Part shown: piece after piece, positions 8,197 through 16,925 of the stretch
Position numbering within the stretch: the stretch's first letter is position 1
Layout: the number at the start of each line of letters is the position of its first letter
NCBI GenBank assembly: GCA_002399405.1
Contig: DHDP01000017.1
Span: 83,099 to 147,098, forward strand
From: Treponema sp. UBA4873
GTDB taxonomy: Bacteria > Spirochaetota > Spirochaetia > Treponematales > Treponemataceae
DNA: 64,000 nt
Direction of reading: 5' to 3'
The notes under the pieces: model-generated
The model's input: the letters and a program-made list of their open reading frames with translations, nothing else
The model's database searches: none
What the model was told of the DNA's origin: nothing
Translations under genes and position numbers: made by a program

Positions 8197-8736
8197 TCAG
8201 CATTGCCGGCAGAAAGAAATCTTCCGGCGGCAGAATGTGCAGGCAGAGACGGCACCTGTGATTCCAAGCAAAATCCCGCCGAGCACATCGGACGGGAAAT
8301 GCACATACAGGTACAGTCGTGAGAATCCGATGAAAACTGATACTATACCGGCCGGAATCCACAGTCTGTTTCTGTAATAGAAAAGCGCCGTCGTAACTGC
8401 AAACGAGGCCGTAGTATGTCCTGAAGGAAATGAAAAATCTGTTGGCCGGGCAATAAGAAGCTGCACTGCAGTATTGATGTCGCAGGGCCGAATACGGTGC
8501 ACCGCAATTTTCAATACGGCGCAAATAACCATACTCAGCATAAGGCTCGCTCCGACGGCGATGCCGTACCGCCTGTACCGCCGGACGGCGAACAGAAATA
8601 GGATAAACACGATCCAGATAATTCCGTTATTGCCGAGTCCAGAGGCCAGAACCATTGTCCTGTCAAGGAACGAAGAACGCATGGACTGCTGTATATAATT
8701 CAATACCGAAAAATCAACCGATGCAACTGATATCAT
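8197..8736 (-). CDS. PAP2 family membrane phosphatase
   Basis: The 179-residue protein has about five membrane helices and the three phosphatidic acid phosphatase motifs: K-x6-RP (KIAVHRIRP), PSGH (FSFPSGHTTASF) and SR-x5-H-x3-D (SRLYLYVHFPSD). Members remove phosphate from lipid phosphates such as undecaprenyl pyrophosphate or phosphatidate at the outer face of the inner membrane. The ATG at 8736 is chosen because GGGAG lies eight bases upstream. A TTG seven codons earlier lacks this. It is monocistronic, and the lipid substrate is not predictable here. Confidence 0.88.
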   Translation of the reverse strand: MISVASVDFSVLNYIQQSMRSSFLDRTMVLASGLGNNGIIWIVFILFLFAVRRYRRYGIAVGASLMLSMVICAVLKIAVHRIRPCDINTAVQLLIARPTDFSFPSGHTTASFAVTTALFYYRNRLWIPAGIVSVFIGFSRLYLYVHFPSDVLGGILLGITGAVSACTFCRRKISFCRQC

Positions 8737-9050
8737 TATCTGACTCCCAATCAACAACTCCGTACGAATACACAGTATAGCGAAAAGACTGAGGTTTATA
8801 AACTGAATTTAAACAGTTCTATTGTATCGTAAACCGGCAGCCTTTCCCCGCACTGTCTGTGTAAGAGTCTGATGAGAAGGATCTTTTTCAATTTTTTCGC
8901 GAATGAGATTCACGTGTACGGGGAAAACAATGCTTATTTCTTCAGTATGTATTCAGTATTGACAAGTACGCTCGTTTTGATATACCTTGCGGATTAGTAA
9001 AGCGCTTCCATAAAAATGCAATTTCTGGAAGTACAGGAGATATTATTTTT
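8737..9050. other. Divergent intergenic region, PAP2 gene to chemoreceptor
   Basis: This 314-bp gap has no convincing gene. On the plus strand TTGACA (8959-8964) and TATACC (8981-8986), 16 bp apart, form the likely promoter of the chemoreceptor at 9051. The leader of about 55 nt has a CAGGAG ribosome binding site. A short inverted repeat (AACTG/CAGTT) lies near 8802-8818. I see no sigma-28 type flagellar promoter. Confidence 0.55.
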
Positions 9051-11159
9051 ATGGAAAAAACTTCTTCCGGAAATCAATCTGCAGAAAAAAGGCAAAAAAG
9101 CATAATCGTACAATTCTCTGTACGGCTGGGGCTCGTAATTACCGTGCTGTTAATTACGCTGGGAATATTATCGTATATTTCAGTCTCAAGGGGATCGGAA
9201 CGAAGCATTTCCGAAAACATAAAAGGCATGGTTCCGGTATATGCTGATACAATCGATTCGTGGAACCAGCAGTTTATCCGCGAACTGCACTTATACACGC
9301 AATCCGATTTTATGAAAAACGGAGACGTAGAAGGAGCCGTTGCGTGGATACGGAAAAATCAGGACCGTCGTTCCGCCGATTTCAGCAGCGTTTTCTTCTG
9401 CACTATGGACGGAATCGGCGAAAGCGATATGGGTCAGACGCTGAACCTGGCCGACCGTGACTACGTAAAAGCGATGACGAAAGAAGGAAAAGATTTTTAC
9501 ATCAGCAATCCTCTCAAGTCAAAACTCGACGATACGCTTATTTACCAGGTATCGGTCGCAGCCTATGACGGGAATCACAAAAAACTGGGCTTCTTTACGG
9601 GTGTTGTGACGCTCGCACATCTGCAGAAAATCGTTGAAACAGTCAAAGTCGGAACGGAAGGATATCTTATTGTCATCGACGGAGACGGTGTCTGTCTTGC
9701 CGCTCCCTCGACTGATCTCATAATGAAAAACATGAACGACAGCACGGATCCCGGAATACGTGCGGCGGTAAAAAGAATGACGACAGGGGAATCGGGATCG
9801 GAATTTATTATAAATTCAAACGGTGAAAAATCATACGCGTTCTTCGGACCGATAAAAAACACGACGTGGTCTATCGCTGCAGTAATCCCCGAAAAGGAAG
9901 TAACGGGAACTGCGGCCGAACTCGGAAAAACACAGACGGTTCTCTGTGTTATTTTCATCATCATACTCATTTTAATAACTGCATTAACAGCATGGAATGT
10001 TATTAAGCCGCTTAAAAACGTCGAAAAAACAGTTCTTGACATAGCATCGGGAAACGCCGATTTGACGCGCCGCATAGACCGTACGGTTAATAACGAAATC
10101 GGTTCTATCGTAAACGGATTCAACAGATTCGTGGACAAACTCCAGAACATTATGACCGATCTCAAAAAATCGAAAGACGATCTTTCGTCAAGCGGCAATA
10201 CGCTCAGGGCGAGCATAGAAGAAACGTCGAGCGCCATAACGCAGATACTGTCCGACATAGACAGCGTAAAACAGGAAATAACGAATCAATCTTCGAGCGT
10301 CGAGGAAACGGCCGGTGCGGTAACTGAGATTTCGCAGAACATCGTCTCGCTTGAAAAAATGATTGAGAATCAGGCGAGCGGCATCGCAGAGGCATCGGCA
10401 GCCGTCGAACAGATGATAGGCAACATCGGCAGCGTCAACAAATCGGTCGAGCAGATGGCGCAATCATTCTCATCGCTCGAGGAGCGGTCGAAGGACGGGA
10501 TGTCGAAACAGGAACGGGTAAGCGAGCAGATAGAACAGATTTCCGGCCAGTCGGAAATGCTCGAAGACGCGAACGCCGCAATCGCCAGTATCGCAAGCCA
10601 GACGAATCTGCTCGCGATGAATGCCGCCATAGAAGCCGCTCACGCGGGTGAAGCGGGCAAAGGATTCAGTGTCGTCGCCGATGAAATCAGAAAGCTCTCC
10701 GAAACGTCGACCGCGCAGTCGAAGACAATCGGAGACGAGCTGAAAAAAATTCAGGAATCAATCGGAACTGTCGTCGCGGCATCCGCGGAAAGTACAAGCG
10801 CATTCGGTTCCGTCTTCGAAAACATCAAAGAGACTGATTCGCTTGTCATGCAGATAAAAAATGCGATGGAAGAGCAGCTGTCGGGCTCGAAACAGATCGG
10901 CGACGCTCTTCACATGATGAACGACAGCACATCTGAAGTACGTACGGCTTCGTCGGAAATGAGCGCCGGTCAGAAAGCCATTCTCGACGAAGTAAAGCGC
11001 CTGCAGGATACAACGTCGTCGATGAAGGATAAGGTTACGGAAATGGAAACGGGCGCGCGCAAAATAAACGAGACCGGCACTGCCCTCGACGGAATATCGA
11101 TGGGCGTAAACGACACAATCCATCGGATAGGTAATCAGATCGATCAGTTCAGGGTGTAA
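9051..11159 (+). CDS. Methyl-accepting chemotaxis protein, dCache type
   Basis: This 702-residue chemoreceptor has a membrane helix at about 22-45, a periplasmic double-Cache sensor of about 250 residues, a second helix at about 300-320, a HAMP domain and a long signalling domain. The tip reads [26 protein letters not shown], quoted here as [20 protein letters not shown] and GEAGKGF, which is the canonical form. It probably senses a small organic ligand and signals to the flagellar CheA, which is not in this window. It is monocistronic. Its canonical tip contrasts with the four receptors at 18.5-25.7 kb. Confidence 0.93.
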   Translation: MEKTSSGNQSAEKRQKSIIVQFSVRLGLVITVLLITLGILSYISVSRGSERSISENIKGMVPVYADTIDSWNQQFIRELHLYTQSDFMKNGDVEGAVAWIRKNQDRRSADFSSVFFCTMDGIGESDMGQTLNLADRDYVKAMTKEGKDFYISNPLKSKLDDTLIYQVSVAAYDGNHKKLGFFTGVVTLAHLQKIVETVKVGTEGYLIVIDGDGVCLAAPSTDLIMKNMNDSTDPGIRAAVKRMTTGESGSEFIINSNGEKSYAFFGPIKNTTWSIAAVIPEKEVTGTAAELGKTQTVLCVIFIIILILITALTAWNVIKPLKNVEKTVLDIASGNADLTRRIDRTVNNEIGSIVNGFNRFVDKLQNIMTDLKKSKDDLSSSGNTLRASIEETSSAITQILSDIDSVKQEITNQSSSVEETAGAVTEISQNIVSLEKMIENQASGIAEASAAVEQMIGNIGSVNKSVEQMAQSFSSLEERSKDGMSKQERVSEQIEQISGQSEMLEDANAAIASIASQTNLLAMNAAIEAAHAGEAGKGFSVVADEIRKLSETSTAQSKTIGDELKKIQESIGTVVAASAESTSAFGSVFENIKETDSLVMQIKNAMEEQLSGSKQIGDALHMMNDSTSEVRTASSEMSAGQKAILDEVKRLQDTTSSMKDKVTEMETGARKINETGTALDGISMGVNDTIHRIGNQIDQFRV

Positions 11160-11191
11160 GCCGGGCGGATATTTGCCCGCCGTAATATAAC

Positions 11192-11220
11192 GGGGAAAAT
11201 ATCCGGCCAATATTTTTCCC
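11192..11220. terminator. Hairpin between convergent mcp and fabH
   Basis: The arms GGGAAAATAT and ATATTTTTCCC pair with one bulge around a GC-rich loop. A second GC-rich hairpin lies at 11162-11181. There is no clear T-run, so termination is only presumed from the convergent context. Confidence 0.35.
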
Positions 11221-11234
11221 TGCGGATTCGACGA

Positions 11235-12248
11235 TTACCAGACAATAAGATTGCCGCCGTACGTTAATCCCGCGCCGAACCCCAGCGTTATAATAATGTC
11301 CCCTTTTGCAAGTCCTCCCGTCCGGTTCAGCTCGTCGAGCGCAAGCGGGACGGAAGCTGCCGACGTATTCGCATATTTTCCGATATTGAGAAAGAACAGA
11401 CCGGCGGCGACGCCGAGACGCTTCGCCGCCGCTTCGATGATCCGTTCGTTGGCCTGATGCGGAATAATCCGCTTAATGTCTCCCAGCGTAAAACCGCTCC
11501 CGTCAAGCAACCGCTGAATCGTGCGGACTACGGCGTTCACCGCAAACAGATACACGGCGTGTCCGTCCATTTCAATATACGGAGATTTTGCGACTGTTTC
11601 TCCGGCCGTAAACTGACTCCGCGAACCGCCTCTGCGTATAATAAGTTTATCTGCACCGGAACCGTCCGCTCCGAGGTGTGAGCGGATAATACCCCTGAGC
11701 TGCTGTTCCGGCAGCTCAGGGGACGTCGACTCAAGTATTACCGCACCTGCGCCGTCGCCGAATAAAATGCACGTATTGCGGTCGGACCAGTCGGTAATGC
11801 GGGACAGCACTTCCGCGCCGATAACGAGCGCCCGCTTTCTTCCGCCTGAAGCGAGCATGCAGGCAGCGGTGTCGAGAGCGTATACGAATCCCGAACATCC
11901 GGCCGTCATATCGAACGCGGCTGCGTTCCGTGCGCCGATGCGGTCCTGAACTATGCAGGCCACTGACGGGAAACCGGGATAATCGGGTGAAGCTGTGGCA
12001 ACAATAATAAGGTCGAGGGCTGCCGCGACCTGTTCCGGATGTTCCGGGCAGGCGGCTTTCAGTGCATTGAGCGCAGCTCCGCATGCAAGATCGCTCGCGG
12101 CCTCATCCGTACGGGCAATACGGCGCGCGCCTATACCGGTGTGCGAACGTATCCATTCGTCGGACGTTTCAACAATTTTGGCAAGATCGTCATTAGTCAG
12201 AATTTTCTCCGGCACGTAACTTCCGGTTGCGGTTATTTCAACAGCCAT
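11235..12248 (-). CDS. fabH: Beta-ketoacyl-ACP synthase III (FabH)
   Basis: The 337-residue condensing enzyme starts fatty acid synthesis by joining acetyl-CoA with malonyl-ACP. The Cys-His-Asn triad is visible as Cys in DMTAGCSGFVYAL, His in RIIPHQANERI and Asn in NIGKYANTSAAS. The N-terminus (GSYVPEKILTNDDL) is standard for FabH, as is the length. GGGAG precedes the ATG. It is monocistronic here, away from other fab genes, so a role in a special acyl pathway cannot be excluded. Confidence 0.92.
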   Translation of the reverse strand: MAVEITATGSYVPEKILTNDDLAKIVETSDEWIRSHTGIGARRIARTDEAASDLACGAALNALKAACPEHPEQVAAALDLIIVATASPDYPGFPSVACIVQDRIGARNAAAFDMTAGCSGFVYALDTAACMLASGGRKRALVIGAEVLSRITDWSDRNTCILFGDGAGAVILESTSPELPEQQLRGIIRSHLGADGSGADKLIIRRGGSRSQFTAGETVAKSPYIEMDGHAVYLFAVNAVVRTIQRLLDGSGFTLGDIKRIIPHQANERIIEAAAKRLGVAAGLFFLNIGKYANTSAASVPLALDELNRTGGLAKGDIIITLGFGAGLTYGGNLIVW

Positions 12249-12278
12249 ATATTTCTCCCAAAAAAGGTATATAGGCCA

Positions 12279-12306
12279 ACTATACTGAAAATGGGAAATA
12301 TGTCAA
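12279..12306 (-). promoter_or_regulatory. Promoter of fabH
   Basis: On the minus strand TTGACA (12306-12301) and TATAGT (12284-12279) are 16 bp apart, about 30 bp before the fabH start. Confidence 0.5.
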
Positions 12307-12337
12307 TATGACAATATATGTTGTTTTGTCACTAAAA

Positions 12338-13237
12338 TTAAGGATACAGGTACAAATCAGCCGGAGGAGACGCGCTTTCCACCGATGTACAGACAAGCTG
12401 CACTTCCGGCCGTCCCTGGTATTCACCCTGCTGCAGAATTCCCGTTACCGTAACCCAGCTGCCGTCCTGTATAAGGCCCGCAAACGGTCCGTCAGTGTCG
12501 TACAGGCAGGTGAATCCGATGAGAGAAAGATCCGCGACGCAGCACGTCATGAGTTCCCGCGCTGGACAGAACATTCCCGGCCCGAACACCGACGGATCGG
12601 TGACTACGCATCCTTTCATCGTAACCGACCATCCGATATACGACGACGTTTGATTTTCTATCTCTTTCACCCACCCGGCGCCATCCGTATCGCCGATAAC
12701 TATCAGCTTTTTCCCGGGGTAATATCCGCTGAGGGGACGCGCTGAAGACGCCGTAAATGCATGAAGAACTGCCCCACTGTACGATACGTCTGAGCCGGCG
12801 GCAGGAAACAAATCAGAATCCTGCTGTGATTCCCCCGCCTGAAGCTGCCCGTCAGGATACGGCTGAATCTGTGAATTGAACTGACGCAGTGTACTGATAC
12901 CGCCCGACGCGGTGATTCCGACCGCTCCACTTTGCGGTATTCCCGGTTTCATGTACTGAAAGACCGGAATGCTGACAATAAATACAAGAATGAAAAATGC
13001 AGCCATATGAAAAAAATATTCCGCATCGTGATGCTGTGCGGCGCGCACCTGTTTGAGATTCTGCATTCCCCAGAGCAGGAAGACGACACCTGCACCTGCG
13101 ATAAACGGCTTGAGCCGGTGAACGACGAAAAACCGTGTTATATTGCTTGTTACTATGCCGACAAGCAGGATTCCGAGCCAGATAAAAATCGCGGTTTCCA
13201 CTCCGGCCGCAATCGAATGTATCCGTTCATTTTTCAT
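12338..13237 (-). CDS. TIGR03943/DUF1980 (YcgQ-like) membrane protein
   Basis: The 299-residue protein has an N-terminal membrane part with about three helices (near 10-30, 38-58 and 75-95). A C-terminal extracytoplasmic domain includes YSGAVLHAFTAS and a CCVADLSLIGFTC segment. This architecture and its pairing with the upstream permease match the B. subtilis YcgQ/YcgR arrangement (DUF1980 with an ArsP_1/DUF318 permease). The start overlaps the permease stop as ATGA, so the two are translationally coupled. The function is unproven; the operator upstream suggests a role in zinc or another metal. Confidence 0.8.
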   Translation of the reverse strand: MKNERIHSIAAGVETAIFIWLGILLVGIVTSNITRFFVVHRLKPFIAGAGVVFLLWGMQNLKQVRAAQHHDAEYFFHMAAFFILVFIVSIPVFQYMKPGIPQSGAVGITASGGISTLRQFNSQIQPYPDGQLQAGESQQDSDLFPAAGSDVSYSGAVLHAFTASSARPLSGYYPGKKLIVIGDTDGAGWVKEIENQTSSYIGWSVTMKGCVVTDPSVFGPGMFCPARELMTCCVADLSLIGFTCLYDTDGPFAGLIQDGSWVTVTGILQQGEYQGRPEVQLVCTSVESASPPADLYLYP

Positions 13238-14181
13238 AAAATTCGTACTCCGCCGCCGAACACGGCAAACACCGCCATCACGCAGAAACACTCGACGAAT
13301 GTCGTAAGCAGCATGCGCAGCGACAGTTTCCACGAACACATACCGCCCAGCAGGACGGTGTTCTTTATATCCATCATAGGGCCGAAGACAAGAAACGCGA
13401 GCTGTGCGGCAGGAGGGAACGTCTTTCCGATGACGGAACAGACGACGGCGTCCGAAGACGAACACAGCGAAAGAACGTACGCCAGGCCCATCATGAGCGC
13501 AATGGACAGAAACAGACCGGGACCGGACGGACGGACGTGCAGCGATAAAAACGGCGCGGTGCCGCCGCCCGTCAGCAGCTGAAACAACGTCGCAGCAGCA
13601 ATTCCCACTGTCTGCCAGCTGCCAGCCTCAATGAATTCACTGCGGCTGTACGAGACAACTGCGGAAACTTTCCCTGAAAACGACAGCCCGGAACCGGAAG
13701 CGCACTCATCGCACGTTTTCTGTTCTCTGTCAGCCGGTATGAAATCCGCTGATTTCTTTCCGAGGAACGTCAGCGCGACCAGAACGGAACAGACCATTCC
13801 GGAAAGCGAACGCGCAAGAACAATCCTCGTGTTTCCGCCGTATGCATACCACGTGGACAGCATGACGACGGGATTGATGATCGGAGCGGCAGTTAAAAAA
13901 GCGACTGCAGCCGGCAGCGGTATTCCTTTTTTTATCAGTGAACGGAACACCGGTACCGATGCGCAGTCGCAGACGGGCAGAAAAAAACCGCCGAGGATTC
14001 CGAAACAGATGCCCGAAACGGGATTACGCGGAAAAATCTTCTGCAGAAAGCCGTCGGGAACAACGACCTGTACGACCGCTGAAAAAATAATTCCCAGCAG
14101 CAGAAATGGAACAGCTTCGAGCCACGTTCCGGTAAAAAGGGTCAGTGCGTGGATAATAATCAGCCTCCTGGCCTTCTGCAA
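13234..14181 (-). CDS. ArsP_1/DUF318 family permease (YcgR-like)
   Basis: The 315-residue protein has about eight membrane helices and the family's PVCDCASVPVFRSLI motif in the first half and a related SLCSSSDAVVCSVIG motif in the second. Members are putative permeases, some linked to organoarsenicals or metals. The annotated TTG at 14181 lies inside the operator-like repeat and lacks a ribosome binding site. A perfect AGGAGG lies inside the frame, followed six bases later by ATT codons with no ATG/GTG near. An ATT start near 14157 is therefore possible. It forms an operon with the DUF1980 gene. Confidence 0.82.
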   Translation of the reverse strand: MQKARRLIIIHALTLFTGTWLEAVPFLLLGIIFSAVVQVVVPDGFLQKIFPRNPVSGICFGILGGFFLPVCDCASVPVFRSLIKKGIPLPAAVAFLTAAPIINPVVMLSTWYAYGGNTRIVLARSLSGMVCSVLVALTFLGKKSADFIPADREQKTCDECASGSGLSFSGKVSAVVSYSRSEFIEAGSWQTVGIAAATLFQLLTGGGTAPFLSLHVRPSGPGLFLSIALMMGLAYVLSLCSSSDAVVCSVIGKTFPPAAQLAFLVFGPMMDIKNTVLLGGMCSWKLSLRMLLTTFVECFCVMAVFAVFGGGVRIL

Positions 14182-14191
14182 ATTATTTGCA
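14177..14191. promoter_or_regulatory. Operator-like site shared with znuA (Zur box candidate)
   Basis: TGCAAATTATTTGCA is a 6-3-6 inverted repeat. It lies 16 bp downstream of the permease -10 box. A 13/15 identical sequence lies 18 bp downstream of the znuA -10 box at 36368-36382. A Fur/Zur-type regulator is encoded next to znuA. Confidence 0.55.
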
Positions 14192-14207
14192 GATTACTTA
14201 AAAATCA

Positions 14208-14236
14208 GGTATACACAGGAAACAGTCATTTGTCAA
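14208..14236 (-). promoter_or_regulatory. Promoter of the YcgR/YcgQ-like pair
   Basis: On the minus strand TTGACA (14236-14231) and TATACC (14213-14208) are separated by 17 bp. Confidence 0.65.
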
Positions 14237-14268
14237 CAGGAAAATACTTTCTCAGGAAGCGTACCATC

Positions 14269-14297
14269 TTGACACTATTTATAACCTGATATACTAT
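14269..14297 (+). promoter_or_regulatory. Promoter of the PadR operon
   Basis: TTGACA (14269-14274) and TACTAT (14292-14297) are separated by 17 bp, divergent from the permease promoter. The -10 box overlaps the outer arm of the PadR-type repeat. Confidence 0.6.
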
Positions 14298-14340
14298 GCA
14301 TTATATACTATGTTTTACATAGCTTTTAATACATAGTATA
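14290..14340. promoter_or_regulatory. PadR-type operator, nested dyads
   Basis: An inner dyad, CTATGT-TTT-ACATAG (14308-14322), lies within an outer dyad, TATACTATG (14290-14298) and CATAGTATA (14332-14340). PadR proteins typically bind ATGT/ACAT dyads, and the next gene encodes a PadR regulator, so autoregulation is likely. A further dyad, CTGATTA and TAATCAG, lies at 14343-14361 in the leader. Confidence 0.6.
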
Positions 14341-14375
14341 TGCTGATTAACCGGTAATCAGAATCAAGGAGACAT

Positions 14376-14681
14376 ATGGATATTCAACGAAAAAAAGGTG
14401 TAATTGAAATATGCGTGCTGGCGGCCCTGAAGAAAGGACCGTCGTACGGATACCGCATCATCAGCGACGTATCATCATGCATAGAAATCTCGGAATCCAC
14501 GCTGTATCCAATACTCAGACGGCTTGAAGCAAACGGATGCGTCACGACCTACAGCGAAGAATACAACGGACGTACCAGGAAATACTACAAAATAGAACAG
14601 CCCGGGCTGGAAAAGGTACAGGCATTTCTCAATGAATCAGAGGAAATGCGTAAAATTTATACTTTTGCGGAAAATGCATAA
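14376..14681 (+). CDS. PadR family transcriptional regulator
   Basis: The 101-residue winged-helix protein has the PadR core: EICVLAALKKGPSYGYRII at 10-28, SESTLYPILRRLEANGCV at about 38-55 and a basic wing (NGRTRKYYKI). It is a short PadR-s1 type that is usually autoregulated and controls the next gene. An AAGGAG site precedes the ATG. The downstream HAAS-domain gene follows after 12 bp, an arrangement common in Gram-positive bacteria for envelope-stress and peptide-response loci. Confidence 0.9.
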   Translation: MDIQRKKGVIEICVLAALKKGPSYGYRIISDVSSCIEISESTLYPILRRLEANGCVTTYSEEYNGRTRKYYKIEQPGLEKVQAFLNESEEMRKIYTFAENA

Positions 14682-14693
14682 GGAGACAGAAAA

Positions 14694-15692
14694 ATGAATA
14701 AAGAAACATTCCTGCGGGAACTTACTGAAAATCTTGCATCACTGAGCACTGAAGAGCGGGAAAAAGTTGCCGCATACTATTCGGAAATGATCAGCGATAA
14801 AGTAGAAAACGGCGCTGCGGAAGAAGCGGTGATTCAGGACCTCGGCTCGCCATCTGAAATTGCGCAGCAGATTTGCGCCGAATACAGTAAAGCCGCGGAG
14901 AATCAGCCATCCGGTAATACGGATACTGCAGCTCCGGTACCGTCGCAGTATACAGCTGCCGGAAATGTAAAGACGATTGTTCTCTCGGCCCAGAACATCC
15001 ACGTCGACGTCCGCAGCGTGCCGGCGGGAAACGTCCGCGTCCTGTTTGATCCGCTGCCGACCGACAAAGTTTCAGTATCGGAAGCGGACGGCGCGTATAC
15101 GTTCACCCATTCTGTTCCGTTCCATCCGTTCAACTGGTTCGGGCTGTTCCGCTCTCACGGCGGCATTACCCTTGAAATACCGGAAACATTCAGCGGTGAT
15201 GTTTCTGTTAAAACAGACAATGCAAGAATCACCGCGGAAAACCTCTGCCGTATAAAAAACGGAACATTCACAACGAACAACGCACGCGTCGTTGTCTCCG
15301 GAACGGAATGCGAAAATCTGAGTGTCCGTACGTCCAACGGAAAGGCAGAGCTTGAAAACTGTTCCGGCAGCGTCTGCAAAGTTAAAACGAACAACAGCCG
15401 GATTACGGCGCATACCTGCACATTCCCCGGCGGAATCGACTTACACACGGACAATGCTTCGATCAATGCAGACACGATAACAGCGGACAAAATCGTCTTT
15501 AAGACAAACAACGGTTCGATAAACGCGTCGATTATCGGCGATGCGCGCAGCTATGCGATACACAGCCATACGAGCAACGGGCAGAACAATCTGCCGGCAG
15601 ACTGGACGTTCCCCGGGCAGACGAAACAGCTGTCCGCAGAAACAGGCAACGCACACATCGCCGTACAGTTCGTTCCGGCAGACGTAAACTGA
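14694..15692 (+). CDS. HAAS (DUF1700) and DUF4097 domain protein
   Basis: The 332-residue protein opens with a HAAS/DUF1700 helical domain (MNKETFLRELTENLASLS, then EEREKVAAYYSEMI, up to about residue 70). A low-complexity linker follows. The C-terminal DUF4097 beta-helix (about 95-330) contains repeated TDNA/TNNA turns such as KTDNARITAEN and KTNNSRITAHT. No membrane helix is visible, unlike many HAAS proteins. HAAS domains are thought to associate with PadR partners, and the adjacent padR gene fits this. The role is unknown. Confidence 0.8.
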   Translation: MNKETFLRELTENLASLSTEEREKVAAYYSEMISDKVENGAAEEAVIQDLGSPSEIAQQICAEYSKAAENQPSGNTDTAAPVPSQYTAAGNVKTIVLSAQNIHVDVRSVPAGNVRVLFDPLPTDKVSVSEADGAYTFTHSVPFHPFNWFGLFRSHGGITLEIPETFSGDVSVKTDNARITAENLCRIKNGTFTTNNARVVVSGTECENLSVRTSNGKAELENCSGSVCKVKTNNSRITAHTCTFPGGIDLHTDNASINADTITADKIVFKTNNGSINASIIGDARSYAIHSHTSNGQNNLPADWTFPGQTKQLSAETGNAHIAVQFVPADVN

Positions 15693-15769
15693 TTCGTCGC
15701 GGATACAGAACTCCGGTACATCAGCCGGCATGGTTCCTGCCTGCGGGCAGTTCTGTATCCGTCCTGTAC

Positions 15770-16093
15770 TTATTTACCCGTCAGGTTCGAATCATTCGTG
15801 TTGTCGAATACTTCATTAATGGTATGCTGAATAGTATACAACAAATCAGTCCGCAGTTTCTCTTTCGAAAAAAACGTAAGAGACTGTTTGTCGAACAGAT
15901 CGAGCTCGTCTATTCCGAGCGCGCCTGCTATGCGTCCGAGCATTTTGAGTGAAGGAAAATTTTTACCGGATTCAATAAGAGCTATATAATTCGCCGACAC
16001 GCCGGACAATTCCGCAAGTTTTTCCTGCGACAGCCCTTTCTCCTTGCGGTAACGCTTCATATTGTTTGAAAGACACTGCTGAAGTCTGTTCAT
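15770..16093 (-). CDS. XRE family transcriptional regulator
   Basis: The 107-residue protein has an N-terminal Cro/CI-type helix-turn-helix (MKRYRKEKGLSQEKLAELSG, then VSANYIALIESGKNFPSL) and a short C-terminal tail of about 40 residues. GGGGA lies before the ATG. In the upstream region GACTATA occurs as a direct repeat at 16103-16109 and 16121-16127, possibly its own operator. The targets are unknown. Confidence 0.85.
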   Translation of the reverse strand: MNRLQQCLSNNMKRYRKEKGLSQEKLAELSGVSANYIALIESGKNFPSLKMLGRIAGALGIDELDLFDKQSLTFFSKEKLRTDLLYTIQHTINEVFDNTNDSNLTGK

Positions 16094-16311
16094 ATTTCCC
16101 CGGACTATAAGTAAAAAAGTGACTATATCAGTTTCCTATAAATGCCATTGGTTGACCATTGAATTGAGATGTGGTGATGGTTTTTACACCACACTATAAT
16201 TTATGTATTGTTTTCTCACCACGGATTTACATATCAGTACGCAGATAGATTTACGTAAAGTCTGATAAGGCTGCTTTTACCCGTCAGGATTTATAAAGGT
16301 ACCTAAATATA

Positions 16312-16340
16312 TTGACAAACGTGAGAATCCTTTGTATATT
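16312..16340 (+). promoter_or_regulatory. Promoter of the marR-CDF-mntR-like operon
   Basis: TTGACA (16312-16317) and TATATT (16335-16340) are separated by 17 bp. An AGGTACCTA box lies just upstream at 16297-16305 and a long palindrome just downstream. Confidence 0.7.
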
Positions 16341-16343
16341 TAG

Positions 16344-16370
16344 TTCGGTACCTTAATATAAGGTACCGAA
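16344..16370. promoter_or_regulatory. MarR operator, 27-bp palindrome
   Basis: The arms TTCGGTACCTTA and TAAGGTACCGAA are perfect reverse complements of 12 bp around a 3-bp centre. The same AGGTACCT core recurs upstream of the -35 box (16297-16305) and across the ribosome binding site (16385-16391). Binding at all three would flank the promoter and block translation-start DNA. Confidence 0.7.
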
Positions 16371-16391
16371 TATTTTATGGAGGAGGTACCT

Positions 16392-16925
16392 ATGGATACA
16401 CACGAATCACTTGAAGCCATATTTCATGCGGCTTCCCGGCTGCTCGTCCGCAGAGAAATGACACTGCGCCGGGAATCCGGCTATTACGGCCGTCATTTCT
16501 CTGAAAGTCCCGGACAGCGCAGAATACTTGCGCTGCTCCGCCTGAAGAGTCCTGTTTCTCAGAAAGAACTGCTTGATGTATGCGGTATACGGCCCGCGTC
16601 GCTGAGCGAGCTGCTTAATAAAATGGAAAATGCAGGATATATCAGCAGGGAAAAAGATGAAACAGACAAACGCTCCGTGCTCGTATCGCTCACGGATGCG
16701 GGGCGCAAAGCCGCAGACGAATGGGAAGCGGATTCTTCCGGTGACGGATCCGGCATTTTTGACTGTCTTACCGGAGAGGAAAAGAATCAGCTGTCCGCAA
16801 TTCTGCATAAACTGATTTCGAACTGGGCCCCGGAAGGGGGCGGTTCATACGACGAAAGAATGCATCGTTACCGCGGCCGTTTTCACGGATTTCCCTTTGA
16901 TCAGAGAGGTGACACTTCGATATGA
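16392..16925 (+). CDS. MarR family transcriptional regulator
   Basis: The 177-residue protein has the MarR winged helix (PGQRRILALLRLKSPVSQKE, LSELLNKMENAGYISREKDE, DKRSVLVSLTDAGR). The ATG at 16392 is chosen because GGAGGAGG sits at the right distance. An ATG five codons earlier overlaps that site. The stop overlaps the start of the CDF gene as ATGA. The GGTACC palindromes around the promoter suggest autoregulation. Its link to a cation transporter suggests a metal or a toxic compound as signal, but nothing in the sequence identifies it. Confidence 0.9.
   Translation: MDTHESLEAIFHAASRLLVRREMTLRRESGYYGRHFSESPGQRRILALLRLKSPVSQKELLDVCGIRPASLSELLNKMENAGYISREKDETDKRSVLVSLTDAGRKAADEWEADSSGDGSGIFDCLTGEEKNQLSAILHKLISNWAPEGGGSYDERMHRYRGRFHGFPFDQRGDTSI

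Noticed and set aside
8801..8990. Small genes or a structured RNA before the dCache receptor
   Set aside because: Only a short dyad and a normal promoter are visible; no open frame with a ribosome binding site.
12338..13465. Longer version of the DUF1980 protein starting at 13465
   Set aside because: The extra N-terminus is antisense-like, Arg-rich sequence within the permease gene; the ATGA overlap at 13234-13237 gives a natural start.
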